Origin: a virus
Virus record (IMG/VR): IMGVR_UViG_3300025133_000055
Span: 23,146-87,145 of that record
Strand: one strand, 5' to 3'
DNA length: 64,000 bases
Shown here: positions 23,854-31,509 of the stretch, piece by piece
Layout: every line of letters starts with the position of its first letter
Numbering within the stretch: position 1 is the stretch's first letter
Translations under genes and position numbers: made by a program
The notes under the pieces: generated by a model
What the model was told of the DNA's origin: nothing
The model's database searches: none
The model's input: only the letters and a program-made list of their open reading frames with translations

Positions 23854-24093
23854 ATGCTTGAACCTGTACAATTGAAGGCCGGGGATGTTATCTCTCAAGT
23901 CCACGGCGAAAAGGAAGTTTTAAGGGTAGCTTTAACGAAGGCCGACGAGGAGATTTTGGAGGGTTACATTTTGCTCAGCGATTACGAAACCTGGGGGCAG
24001 GAAAACATAGGGGAAACCTTCCGAATGACGACGGATTATTTTTCAGCATGGTCGAATAATAAAACTGCCTTTGTTTATTGGAGGGTAGTGTGA
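23854..24093 (+). CDS. SH3-like small protein, LKAGDVI type (79 aa)
   Basis: MLEPVQLKAGDVISQVHG, EGYILLSDYETWG, NIGETFRMTTDYFSAW and the closing VYWRVV follow the family order exactly. GAGGATAAAG precedes the ATG. Confidence 0.6.
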   Translation: MLEPVQLKAGDVISQVHGEKEVLRVALTKADEEILEGYILLSDYETWGQENIGETFRMTTDYFSAWSNNKTAFVYWRVV

Positions 24094-24116
24094 AAACACA
24101 GATTTAAACTTGAATA

Positions 24117-24330
24117 TGGCCAAGTGGGGCCAATTAACAAAAAACCCAGCCCGTTGCTGTATAGGGCTGGCTCTCGATTCTAAGGGTTGAAGGTTGCTTA
24201 TCGTGGATGCGGTACATAAAGGGCTTTCTATCTCCATTATCGAGGGGGCTACCATGAGAGTGTCAACAACAGATTTATGCAGATAGGAAGTCGGCTATCC
24301 GAGAAAAACGACACCGGCCCCACTTGGTCA
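24117..24330 (+). ncRNA. Putative structured noncoding RNA (about 214 nt)
   Basis: In a 354-base gap without any open frame, 24117-24131 and 24316-24330 pair as a 15-bp terminal stem with a single G-U. Just inside, CCAGCCC (24146-24152) pairs with GGGCTGG (24164-24170) as a 7-bp hairpin with an 11-nt loop. Further short complementary stretches exist (for example TCGG...CCGA near 24291). Strand is assumed from the surrounding genes. It does not match tRNA or tmRNA, and I do not recognise a known phage RNA class. Confidence 0.55.
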
Positions 24331-24366
24331 TCATCTATTTACCAGTTTGAAACTTTATAAAATCTC

Positions 24367-24421
24367 TTGACATTTTCTTTACAATTTAGTTATTGACTTG
24401 AACCGAAATATCCTGTATAAT
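24367..24421 (+). promoter_or_regulatory. Triple-box early promoter, copy 4
   Basis: TTGACA at 24367, TTTACA at 24378, TTGACT at 24393, TATAAT at 24416-24421. Spacings 11, 15 and 23 nt. Confidence 0.8.
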
Positions 24422-24447
24422 ATAGGTACAAATTAGGAGTTCCCAGT

Positions 24448-25224
24448 ATGTCTATTCGCCGTCCAAATTCTGCCCATAAAAGAACCGTCCGTTGCTCATT
24501 TTGCTATGAGAGAGGACATAACAAGTCATCCTGTCCAAAATACGCCGCGAAAATAGAGGATTTTCGTACTAAATACGGTGATGACCATTATGATGTCCGC
24601 CGCTTTGACGCGAAGAAAGCCAGAAGACACGCGAAGGCCAAGGATCGCAAGTGCTCATATTGCGACGGGAAAGGCCACAATCGCGCGACCTGTCCTGAAC
24701 TACTCAGCCACATTCGCGAAAGTCAGGCTAAAACCGCCTCTTTCCGCAAGTCGATGCTCGCGCGAATGAAGGCGCTGGGAATTGGTGTTGGGACTGTTTT
24801 GTCAACGGATAGGTTTATGGGTCGCACCAATAAGGATGATTATGAATCTGCGCGCTATCGCATCCCGCACGTTATTACACTTATAAACTGGGATAATATC
24901 AATCACTTTAATCGAGAATACTCTTATTTTGATGGCAATGCCCCGTGGGTTTCCAAGCCTTTATGCGAGATCTCGGCACGTTGGAATAGTGAACCGGGCT
25001 GGCCCTGGGACGCCGAAATTGTGAAGTTACTTATGGGAGAAGCAAATGCGACAGAATGGATTGAAGGAACCCACTGGCGATTCGATCGAAGGATGCAATA
25101 TTTTTGTGATGTAGAATGCCCGGTACCAACCCCACAGCCGCCCCACAAGTGGCTTCTCGGGGGAGATCTAAAGTATTGGAAAGGGATTTATAAGAAAACA
25201 AAATCCTATTCAGGGGCTTTGTAA
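24448..25224 (+). CDS. Zinc-knuckle protein (258 aa)
   Basis: Two CCHC zinc knuckles of the CxxCxxxGHxxxxC form: CSFCYERGHNKSSC near 16-29 and CSYCDGKGHNRATC near 69-82, each in a basic context. The C-terminal 150 residues form an unrecognised domain with many Trp residues (RWNSEPGWPWDAEIVKLL, THWRFDRRMQYF). CCHC knuckles bind single-stranded RNA or DNA, so an early RNA-binding regulator is a reasonable guess. AGGAG precedes the ATG. Stand-alone in its transcription unit (own promoter and terminator). Confidence 0.7.
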   Translation: MSIRRPNSAHKRTVRCSFCYERGHNKSSCPKYAAKIEDFRTKYGDDHYDVRRFDAKKARRHAKAKDRKCSYCDGKGHNRATCPELLSHIRESQAKTASFRKSMLARMKALGIGVGTVLSTDRFMGRTNKDDYESARYRIPHVITLINWDNINHFNREYSYFDGNAPWVSKPLCEISARWNSEPGWPWDAEIVKLLMGEANATEWIEGTHWRFDRRMQYFCDVECPVPTPQPPHKWLLGGDLKYWKGIYKKTKSYSGAL

Positions 25225-25233
25225 GCCTCTTTT
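25212..25233 (+). terminator. Rho-independent terminator
   Basis: AGGGGCTT and AAGCCTCT form an 8-bp stem (one G-T pair) with a TGT loop, followed by TTT. The stop codon of the zinc-knuckle gene is inside the stem. Confidence 0.7.
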
Positions 25234-25238
25234 CACCC

Positions 25239-25293
25239 TTGACATTCTCTTGACAACTTTCTTATTGACCTAAGCCAAAATATCGTGTATAAT
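25239..25293 (+). promoter_or_regulatory. Triple-box early promoter, copy 5
   Basis: TTGACA at 25239 and 25250, TTGACC at 25265, TATAAT at 25288-25293. Spacings 11, 15 and 23 nt. Confidence 0.8.
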
Positions 25294-25339
25294 GTATACA
25301 TAACTTGAACCTCTTCCCTACTTATCACTGGAGCCTAAA

Positions 25340-26494
25340 ATGTCCGTCGCCATCACATTCTCAAACCTCTCTTCAATGATCCCGGCCCTTTTATCGGGTG
25401 ACGAAAACAACCTTTATTCCGTTCTTATCCGTGGTCGCCACGGTATCGGCAAATCGTGGATTGCATACCAGACCGCCGCTGGCCTGACGTGGGATAAGAA
25501 GGCCAAAACTACGCGCCCGATTAAGAAGGGCGAAACTCCTCTTCCGGTAGAAGAGCAGCGCGCATCACAGATGACTGAGGGCGATCTGCTGGGTTTGCCG
25601 AGTCCAGAGATGGTTAAGATCAATGGCGAGCTTGCGGCCAACCTGCGCCCATTTGCTTGGCTTATAAGGGCATGCACGGAGCCGGTTGTGCTTTTCCTCG
25701 ATGAGATCGATCGAGGCACCACCGAGGTACGTCAGGGATTTTTCCAGCTTGGCGATAGCCGTCAAATCAACGGCTGGAAATTGCACCCTGGAACCGTTGT
25801 TTTCGGTGCAGTCAACGGCGGCGTTCACGCAGCCCAGTATCAGGTCGCCGATATGGATCCCGCAGAACTTGATCGCTGGGTTACTTTCGATGTCGAACCT
25901 TCTATTGAAGATTGGCTTAACTGGGGCAAAACCGAGGTTCATCCTATCGTATGGGACTTTATTAATCAGAATCACGATCATCTGGAGCACAAAGGCGAAT
26001 TTGAGCCGGGTACCGTATACCCATCACGCCGATCGTGGCACCGCTTGAGTAACACACTCGCTAAGGTCGATATGCTCGACGACGAAAACGCCGATTTAGG
26101 CTTGCTTTTCAACCTGAGTCATGGATTTGTCGGCTTTGAAGCTGCGGTTTGCTTCCGCGACTTCGTTGAGAATTTCGAGCGTCAAGTAACCGTTGAGGAT
26201 ATCTTAGATGATGGCAAGATCGAGAAAACCAAAGATTTTGGCCTAGTTGATCATGTCGCTTTAATTGAGAAAATGGCAGCACGCGCCGTATTCGCTGCTA
26301 AAATTGAGGATCCCCGAATGATCAATTTAGTCGCCTACTTTGATGCACTCCCGGCTGAGGCTCGAATGAAGTTATTCACAACTTTAACTGAGGACAATAA
26401 CCAGATCTCAGCGGACAACGGCTCCACATTCCACAGAGAATTAGCTAGACAGGGCAAGGTTGGAGCATTTATTAAGCTTCTCGGTGGGAAGTAA
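25340..26494 (+). CDS. MoxR-like AAA+ ATPase
   Basis: 384 residues. Walker A is GRHGIGKS at 32-39 and Walker B VVLFLDEID with Asp121-Glu122. A sensor-1-like VFGAVNGG follows and PAELDRWVTF fits the arginine-finger region. MoxR ATPases work with VWA-domain partners to activate or remodel proteins or load metals. The next gene encodes such a partner. Each gene has its own triple-box promoter, so both are early. Target unknown. Confidence 0.85.
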   Translation: MSVAITFSNLSSMIPALLSGDENNLYSVLIRGRHGIGKSWIAYQTAAGLTWDKKAKTTRPIKKGETPLPVEEQRASQMTEGDLLGLPSPEMVKINGELAANLRPFAWLIRACTEPVVLFLDEIDRGTTEVRQGFFQLGDSRQINGWKLHPGTVVFGAVNGGVHAAQYQVADMDPAELDRWVTFDVEPSIEDWLNWGKTEVHPIVWDFINQNHDHLEHKGEFEPGTVYPSRRSWHRLSNTLAKVDMLDDENADLGLLFNLSHGFVGFEAAVCFRDFVENFERQVTVEDILDDGKIEKTKDFGLVDHVALIEKMAARAVFAAKIEDPRMINLVAYFDALPAEARMKLFTTLTEDNNQISADNGSTFHRELARQGKVGAFIKLLGGK

Positions 26495-26504
26495 AACACA
26501 GGTT

Positions 26505-26528
26505 GAAGGGGGCTTTTTCGCCCCCTTC
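26505..26528 (+). terminator. Strong hairpin, terminator-like
   Basis: GAAGGGGGC (26505-26513) and GCCCCCTTC (26520-26528) form a perfect 9-bp stem with a T-rich 6-nt loop. There is no T tail, so it could also act as an mRNA 3'-end stabiliser. Confidence 0.6.
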
Positions 26529-26534
26529 GGCCTC

Positions 26535-26589
26535 TTGACATTCTTTTGACAATTGTTTTATAGACAAGTGCACTAAGATCGTGTATAAT
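26535..26589 (+). promoter_or_regulatory. Triple-box early promoter, copy 6
   Basis: TTGACA at 26535 and 26546, TAGACA at 26561, TATAAT at 26584-26589. Spacings 11, 15 and 23 nt. Confidence 0.78.
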
Positions 26590-26614
26590 ATATATATAAA
26601 TCGGAGCTTCCTAC

Positions 26615-27967
26615 ATGACAACTATCGCCACAAAACCCGCTACTGAGGTTCTACCTTTTAATCTCGATGAACACATTGTTGATCTTTTGAGAGATGAACC
26701 CTTTTTTGCCGCTTTATCCCGTCGTATGGATAAGGTACCTTCAACCCGGATCCCTACCGCTGGCGTGTGCTTAAATGAGGAACGATGCCGGTTTGAACTG
26801 GTTTATAACCCGATCTTCATGGGATCGATCCTTGCACGCGATAGGAAATTCGTTAAGGGTATTTTGCTCCATGAATTTTATCACATTGTGCTTTTGCATG
26901 TCACTACTCGCTTGCCAGATGGTAAAATGTCTAAAAAGTGGAATATTGCAACCGATTTAGCGATTAATAGCGATCTTTCAATCTTTGATCACGCCGAGAC
27001 ATCTACAGGCTGGAAAATGGTTAGTACAATATTGCCCGAAGAAGCACTGTTTCCGACCGTAGGCCCATTTGCAGAGTTTCCACCGGGATTATCGGCCGAG
27101 GAGTATCTTGAAATGCTGCCCGAGGGCGACGACGAAGGCGACGAAGGCGACGAAGGCGGCGAAGGCGAAGGCTCCGGCGCTGGGAAGGGAAAAGGGCAGA
27201 AAGAAAGTGATGAATCCGACGAAGGTGAGGAGGGAAGTGAGGGATCTGGCGATAGTGACGGTCCCTCCTCACCTTCCGAGGGTCACGGTGACCATTCCAA
27301 TTGGGGCGACTCTGACGGTACAGATGAAAAACGTAAGATTGCGGAAGAGCGCCTAAAGGAAAATATTAAAGAGTCTTTCGTTGAGTCGCAATCTAAGGGG
27401 TTCGGATCTGTATCGGCTGGCATGCGCCGACAAATTAAAGAAGCGATCACACCTAAAGTCAATTGGCGTTCTATCCTTCGTTCATTCGTCAAGGCTTCTC
27501 AAAGAGCGGATAGAACCTCGACAATTAAGAAATTAAATCGCCGCTATGCCTATATCCATCCGGGCCGCAAAGCAAAGCGCCAAGCGAAAATAGCGGTTTC
27601 AATTGATCAATCGGGCAGTGTGTCCGATCAAATGCTTGTCGCATTTTACGCCGAGCTTGAAAAGCTTTCTCAGCTTGCTGAATTCACGGTAATCCCCTTT
27701 GATACCGAGGTTGCCGAGGATCATGTTCACGTCTGGAAAAAAGGTGAGCGTCATGAGAAGGCCCGTTATAGATACGGCGGAACCTGCTTTAATTGCTGCA
27801 CCAAATGGGTCAACGAACGACAGTTCGATGGTCACATTGTCCTGACTGATATGGAGGCTCCTAAGCCGGTTCCGAGCAAGTCTCAGCGTATGTGGATGAC
27901 AACCAAGCGATGCGCCGAGCACCCTTATTTCAAAACCAACGAAAGAGTGATCGCAATCGATGATTAA
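26615..27967 (+). CDS. Metallopeptidase/VWA-like protein, MoxR partner (DUF2201 type)
   Basis: 450 residues. The N-terminal domain has LLHEFYHIVLLH, an HExxH zinc site at 86-90. The middle (about 170-250) is a Gly/Asp/Glu/Ser-rich linker with GDEGDEGGEG repeats. The C-terminal VWA-like domain has IDQSGSVSDQ (DxSxS at 331-335) and HIVLTDME. This matches the DUF2201 architecture, which pairs with MoxR ATPases, and the gene follows a MoxR gene here. It probably forms a chaperone-like complex. Proteolytic activity is not assured. Confidence 0.8.
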   Translation: MTTIATKPATEVLPFNLDEHIVDLLRDEPFFAALSRRMDKVPSTRIPTAGVCLNEERCRFELVYNPIFMGSILARDRKFVKGILLHEFYHIVLLHVTTRLPDGKMSKKWNIATDLAINSDLSIFDHAETSTGWKMVSTILPEEALFPTVGPFAEFPPGLSAEEYLEMLPEGDDEGDEGDEGGEGEGSGAGKGKGQKESDESDEGEEGSEGSGDSDGPSSPSEGHGDHSNWGDSDGTDEKRKIAEERLKENIKESFVESQSKGFGSVSAGMRRQIKEAITPKVNWRSILRSFVKASQRADRTSTIKKLNRRYAYIHPGRKAKRQAKIAVSIDQSGSVSDQMLVAFYAELEKLSQLAEFTVIPFDTEVAEDHVHVWKKGERHEKARYRYGGTCFNCCTKWVNERQFDGHIVLTDMEAPKPVPSKSQRMWMTTKRCAEHPYFKTNERVIAIDD

Positions 27968-28226
27968 AGAGTTTAAAACCGAGGAATTGAAGGTAGGTGA
28001 TATAATATCCCTTCGCGCGGGTTTACAGCCCGCTCCTCTTGATCATTTTACAGAATGGTCCAGGCTGGCAATCTTTGAGATTACCAATAGGTTAATTAGA
28101 ACCGTTATTTTGCTTGATAGGACTGATGGCTTCGCGCCCGGAACCCTTTACAATTTCCAGATAATCGACTTAGAACGGGCCTTAGAGACAGGCGCCCGTT
28201 GGAGGCTTTTGTGCGATTCAAAGTAG
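27960..28226 (+). CDS. SH3-like small protein, LKVGDII type (88 aa)
   Basis: MIKEFKTEELKVGDIISLRA, LIRTVILLDRTDGFAPGTLY and a closing RWRLLCDSK. It overlaps the end of the VWA gene by 8 nt. Confidence 0.6.
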   Translation: MIKEFKTEELKVGDIISLRAGLQPAPLDHFTEWSRLAIFEITNRLIRTVILLDRTDGFAPGTLYNFQIIDLERALETGARWRLLCDSK

Positions 28227-28444
28227 GCGATTTGGTACTTAATAGGCTGGAATCCGAGCAGGGCGAAGAGGTAGATTGCGAGGGGATTATCGTCCAGCAC
28301 TGGCAAACGCCGAGCATGGACGGCCCTGGAACTGTCGATAACGTAGTTTTATACATAACTCTCGACCGGTCATGGCCCACACAAACGAATAAAGTAGTTA
28401 CACACCGGGGTTTCAAAGAATTCCAATGGGAACTAAAACAATGA
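28211..28444 (+). CDS. SH3-like small protein, FKVGDLV type (77 aa)
   Basis: GTG start with GGAGG 5 nt upstream: VRFKVGDLVLNRLESEQG, CEGIIVQHWQ, VVLYITLDRSW and a closing FQWELKQ. A TTG four codons upstream is a weaker alternative. Confidence 0.58.
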   Translation: MRFKVGDLVLNRLESEQGEEVDCEGIIVQHWQTPSMDGPGTVDNVVLYITLDRSWPTQTNKVVTHRGFKEFQWELKQ

Positions 28445-28496
28445 AGCCCAGGTTTATGCAGGTTGAAAGGGGATTCTCGGCTCTATCTACTACAGG

Positions 28497-28757
28497 ATGG
28501 AGCACAAATTCAAAAGGGGCGACCTAATACAATATATCAGGACCGAAGCACTTTATCTGCTATTGGAGCAAGTGGAACTCACAGAGCTTACCACCAAATA
28601 TAAGAGGAAGGGAGTCGGTTTTCGCGTGATGGTGATTTATTCAGGTAGAAGCTACACAAAGCAGAGTACAATAACAACAATTTTTATTCCTTTCACTGCA
28701 CCCTATTATGTAGTTTTAAGCTCGGCTCTCGGCGCCACCCAGGAAAACCGGGCTTGA
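28497..28757 (+). CDS. SH3-like small protein, FKRGDLI type (86 aa)
   Basis: MEHKFKRGDLIQYIRTEALY, GFRVMVIYSGRSYTKQ and TTIFIPFTAPYYVVL. Basic and beta-rich. The 52 bases before it encode at most a 28-residue peptide, which I do not call. Confidence 0.52.
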   Translation: MEHKFKRGDLIQYIRTEALYLLLEQVELTELTTKYKRKGVGFRVMVIYSGRSYTKQSTITTIFIPFTAPYYVVLSSALGATQENRA

Positions 28758-28806
28758 ACGCCGATTTTTATTCGCCAAATTTTTTTAATCCACTAGGGAC
28801 AACGAT

Positions 28807-29031
28807 ATGCTAGATTTAAAGCCAGGAATGTTAATTGAAGTCATAAGTCCGGTCCTTACCGAGGACAACCGCATATGGCACCTCCTCATATTGGAGGAAG
28901 AACCCGCACATTGGGTGACTCGCATGGTTTATAATAATACGAAAAAGCCAAAAGATTACTTTCGCATCGAGAAATTATATTTAGAAAACAGATCGAGAGC
29001 GAATCAACTTAGAATCCTATCCGAAATTTAA
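28807..29031 (+). CDS. SH3-like small protein, LKPGMLI type (74 aa)
   Basis: MLDLKPGMLIEVISPV, WHLLILEEEPAHWVTRMVYN and a closing LRILSEI. AGGGA lies 8 nt before the ATG. Confidence 0.55.
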   Translation: MLDLKPGMLIEVISPVLTEDNRIWHLLILEEEPAHWVTRMVYNNTKKPKDYFRIEKLYLENRSRANQLRILSEI

Positions 29032-29077
29032 TAAATGACAATGAAAGATATATTTTTCGATACCCCAGAGGCCAAAA

Positions 29078-29428
29078 GTGAATCCTCACATATATGAATA
29101 TATTTTTAGTCCTGGCGATATTGTAGCTGAAAGCTGGACTTTGCCCGAGAGTGGCAATATAAAAAGAGAAGAGGTTCTCCGCGTGCTTATCATTGATAAG
29201 CGAGATAGATGGTGCGATATGAACGATATCTATTATGTAGAATACCAAACAAGGGTAGTTTTTGCGCATCCCGATCGGCTTCCGCTCCATCCAGAAGGAA
29301 GGGACTTTAAACCCGGTGATACCTGGGTTTTGACGTCTTGGGAAGAGGATAATGTGAAGAAATGGAATAATGACTGGCGATCGTGGGAAGTCCTGCTTGA
29401 ATCGGGCTTATCGTGGGAAGGAGAGTAA
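29078..29428 (+). CDS. SH3-like protein with two FSPGD/FKPGD starts (116 aa)
   Basis: GTG start, GAGG upstream. The product has IFSPGDIVAESW near residue 10 and a second DFKPGDTWVLTSWEE near 85, suggesting an internally duplicated or swapped barrel. It ends WEVLLESGLSWEGE. Confidence 0.55.
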   Translation: MNPHIYEYIFSPGDIVAESWTLPESGNIKREEVLRVLIIDKRDRWCDMNDIYYVEYQTRVVFAHPDRLPLHPEGRDFKPGDTWVLTSWEEDNVKKWNNDWRSWEVLLESGLSWEGE

Positions 29429-29430
29429 AA

Positions 29431-29529
29431 GTGGGCGTTTGCACCGCGACAATGGGATACTTTGTCCTATTTCTCTATTTTTCATCGATGGTGACCGCCG
29501 TGATTGTCCTCTTGGGAAGGTGGAAATGA
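29431..29529 (+). CDS. Very small membrane protein (32 aa)
   Basis: GTG start with GGAAGGAGAG upstream, 2 nt after the previous stop. The product is one transmembrane helix (MGYFVLFLYFSSMVTAVIVL) with a basic end (GRWK). The stop overlaps the next ATG (ATGA). Confidence 0.45.
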   Translation: MGVCTATMGYFVLFLYFSSMVTAVIVLLGRWK

Positions 29530-30095
29530 CGACTTTACAAGCCCTTGACATAATAAAGATGTACAATAAGCCGCTTACGCGGTATAATATGTATATGAAA
29601 TCGAGCACTTCACCACTTTTTACCCTTCCCGCGCGCTTCCTGCTCGTCTGCGCGATTATGGAGTTTATAACTTGCTTTCTAAGTCAAACCAAAAATATTG
29701 GAGGATTCACCGCCGATGACATTCAGTTTGGCGCGTTATGTTTGGAAGTCGCGCACCCATCCCGCAAAAGCCCCTTTAACCTTGCTTTTCACCAAAGCTA
29801 TCACTTTCAGTCAGAGAGCATTATGTCTTTAAAAACCGACAAATCCACACCCCTTGAGGCGGCGAATAGCGCCGCTTCATCCTTCGCTATTAACCTGCTC
29901 CTTAACACGGCTATCACCGAGACTCTCAAGACCATCGAAAAAATGCGCTTAGAAGGCCAGGAATTGCTCGGCGAGTTCAAGGCGAGTGAGGGTCCAGCGA
30001 AAGAGAAGGTTAAAACTGCCATATCGCTGAACATTCAAGACCGCAAATTCCTGCTAAAAGCTATTTTTACGAACCCTATCGAAAAGGATGTTTAA
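29526..30095 (+). CDS. Unrecognised helical protein (189 aa)
   Basis: Start chosen by the ATGA overlap and GGAAGG upstream. Residues 30-50 are hydrophobic (FLLVCAIMEFITCFL) and the C-terminal 90 residues are a charged helix bundle (NTAITETLKTIEKMRLEGQE). An alternative start at 29820 (MSLKTDKSTPLEAAN) would give only this helical domain. The upstream part has less typical composition, so that alternative is real. Confidence 0.5.
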   Translation: MTTLQALDIIKMYNKPLTRYNMYMKSSTSPLFTLPARFLLVCAIMEFITCFLSQTKNIGGFTADDIQFGALCLEVAHPSRKSPFNLAFHQSYHFQSESIMSLKTDKSTPLEAANSAASSFAINLLLNTAITETLKTIEKMRLEGQELLGEFKASEGPAKEKVKTAISLNIQDRKFLLKAIFTNPIEKDV

Positions 30096-30098
30096 ACC

Positions 30099-30371
30099 AT
30101 GAATATCATCAATTACAAAGCAAATCAAACTATAGTCGAGGCCCGAGACGATCAGGGAAAACCCAGTTTCACGGCCCTTTTATCATATGGCGTACCACAA
30201 TGCGTTATCCTCCATAAGGAAGGTTTAAACCTGATTAACACAAAGCGGTATTCGAATACCACTTCAAAGCACCGCAACGCATACGCGCGCGATATGATGC
30301 CTTCTAACTTCACAACCATCGACGCCACTCCCGAAGAGATTCAGGAAATAACTGGCTTGCAAACCCGATAA
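30099..30371 (+). CDS. Unrecognised small protein (90 aa)
   Basis: MNIINYKANQTIVEARDDQG opens two to three strands (SYGVPQCVILHKEG), then KRYSNTTSKHRNAYARDMMP, a pattern I recall from phage DUF proteins with a YSxTTSKH motif (unverified). Ends in a short helix (TPEEIQEITGL). Confidence 0.5.
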   Translation: MNIINYKANQTIVEARDDQGKPSFTALLSYGVPQCVILHKEGLNLINTKRYSNTTSKHRNAYARDMMPSNFTTIDATPEEIQEITGLQTR

Positions 30372-30384
30372 TCCGAGGCTCCAA

Positions 30385-30639
30385 ATGAATAAATTAAATA
30401 ACAGAAACCAGCCGGGCGATTCATCGCTTTCAACCGTCATAACGAGGGATGAAGCCATTATCCGGTTTGAAACAGAGCTATTGCCTCTTATTATCGAGGA
30501 ATTTGAGCAGGATGGAGTACCTGATATTCCCGCTCGATCCGAGGCTTTCAACAACTGGACCGATGCTCTATGTAAGGACGGCGAGATCAGCGAGTGGCAA
30601 TATAATAACTGGACGCACCCAGACTCTTGTGAGTATTAA
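30385..30639 (+). CDS. Acidic helical small protein (84 aa)
   Basis: Contains a helix RDEAIIRFETELLPLIIEEF and a Trp-containing end (NNWTDALCKDGEISEWQYNN). No known motif. Precedes the last three SH3-like genes. Confidence 0.5.
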   Translation: MNKLNNRNQPGDSSLSTVITRDEAIIRFETELLPLIIEEFEQDGVPDIPARSEAFNNWTDALCKDGEISEWQYNNWTHPDSCEY

Positions 30640-30915
30640 ATGAGTTCAAACCTTCTATATCCAGAGGTCGGTGATATTGTGCTTTGTACCCATAAAAATA
30701 TCAAAGAGGTGGGAAAGTTCATTGTCCTCCAAAAGAAGGTTTATACCAGTGATATCGTCTATGCTTGCATGTGCCTATGGTTTGATAATTTCTATAATGC
30801 CATTGATGCCGAAAATGCAGGGGAAACCTTTACTATCACCCATAAGGAGATGACTTTAATATCGGCCTTGGATGAGTATCGGTTCTCCCTTGATTATCGG
30901 CCAGAGGAGGGATAA
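30640..30915 (+). CDS. SH3-like small protein, EVGDIVL type (91 aa)
   Basis: YPEVGDIVLCTHK, KFIVLQKKVYTSDIVYACMC, NAGETFTITHKEM and the C-terminal LDYRPEEG shared with the next protein. Abuts its neighbours exactly, with TAA/ATG contact. Confidence 0.6.
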   Translation: MSSNLLYPEVGDIVLCTHKNIKEVGKFIVLQKKVYTSDIVYACMCLWFDNFYNAIDAENAGETFTITHKEMTLISALDEYRFSLDYRPEEG

Positions 30916-31215
30916 ATGAGTTTGAAAGTCAAAGATATCAAAGTCGGTGATATGCTAGTTTGCACCACCTCTTCCGAGGCTGCCGTCGAACCCGGCGTTG
31001 TAATTGGCAAATTCCTCGTTCTAGCAAAAGAAAGGTCCGAGGCCAACAATAATAAAAATGATGATAATACAGTTCTAACCTTACATATCATGTATAGGAA
31101 CCACGAAGGTTCCAAACATGGCCATAAGCAAGGTTCAAACTTCAATATCGCCTTAGAGTATTTCAACCATGAAGTATACAGGTGGAAACTTGATTATCGT
31201 CCAGAGGAGGGATAG
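30916..31215 (+). CDS. SH3-like small protein, KVGDMLV type (99 aa)
   Basis: IKVGDMLVCTTSSEAAV, GKFLVLAKERSEANNNKND and WKLDYRPEEG. The block KERSEANNN and the last ten residues are nearly identical in the following protein, so this is a tandem duplicate. Confidence 0.62.
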   Translation: MSLKVKDIKVGDMLVCTTSSEAAVEPGVVIGKFLVLAKERSEANNNKNDDNTVLTLHIMYRNHEGSKHGHKQGSNFNIALEYFNHEVYRWKLDYRPEEG

Positions 31216-31509
31216 ATGAGTTTCAACCTTGAGGATGCCGCGCCCGGTGATATACTAGTTTTGACCTCCAATTGGTCGAACCATTCGCTGAAAGTCGGCG
31301 AGCTACTTGGTAAATTCATCGTTGTCTCAAAAGAAAGGTCCGAGGCCAACAATAATAATAATCCTCATTCCAAAGGTTTAACCTTGCATATCATCCAGGC
31401 CAAAGAGAGTTATCCTCCCCTGAGTAATAACATAGGAAGAAACTGCTCTTTCAGCTTTGATCAGATGGATGTCCCAATATTGACTTGGAAACTTGATTAT
31501 CGTCCATAG
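31216..31509 (+). CDS. SH3-like small protein, tandem paralogue (97 aa)
   Basis: APGDILVLTSNW, GKFIVVSKERSEANNNNNP and WKLDYRP. Last gene of the early block. A terminator follows at 31802 after about 290 noncoding bases. Confidence 0.62.
   Translation: MSFNLEDAAPGDILVLTSNWSNHSLKVGELLGKFIVVSKERSEANNNNNPHSKGLTLHIIQAKESYPPLSNNIGRNCSFSFDQMDVPILTWKLDYRP

Noticed and set aside
24117-24330. tRNA gene in the early-block gap
   Set aside because: No anticodon arm or T-loop consensus is present. The terminal stem is twice the length of a tRNA acceptor stem.
28441-28527. 28-codon frame after the 28211 gene
   Set aside because: No ribosome site apart from the overlap, no recognisable feature, and it overlaps the next gene start. 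Too weak to call.
29545-29588. Promoter from TTGACA at 29545 and TATAAT at 29583
   Set aside because: The boxes are 32 bp apart, too far for a sigma70-type promoter, and no -35 hexamer stands 17 bp before the TATAAT.
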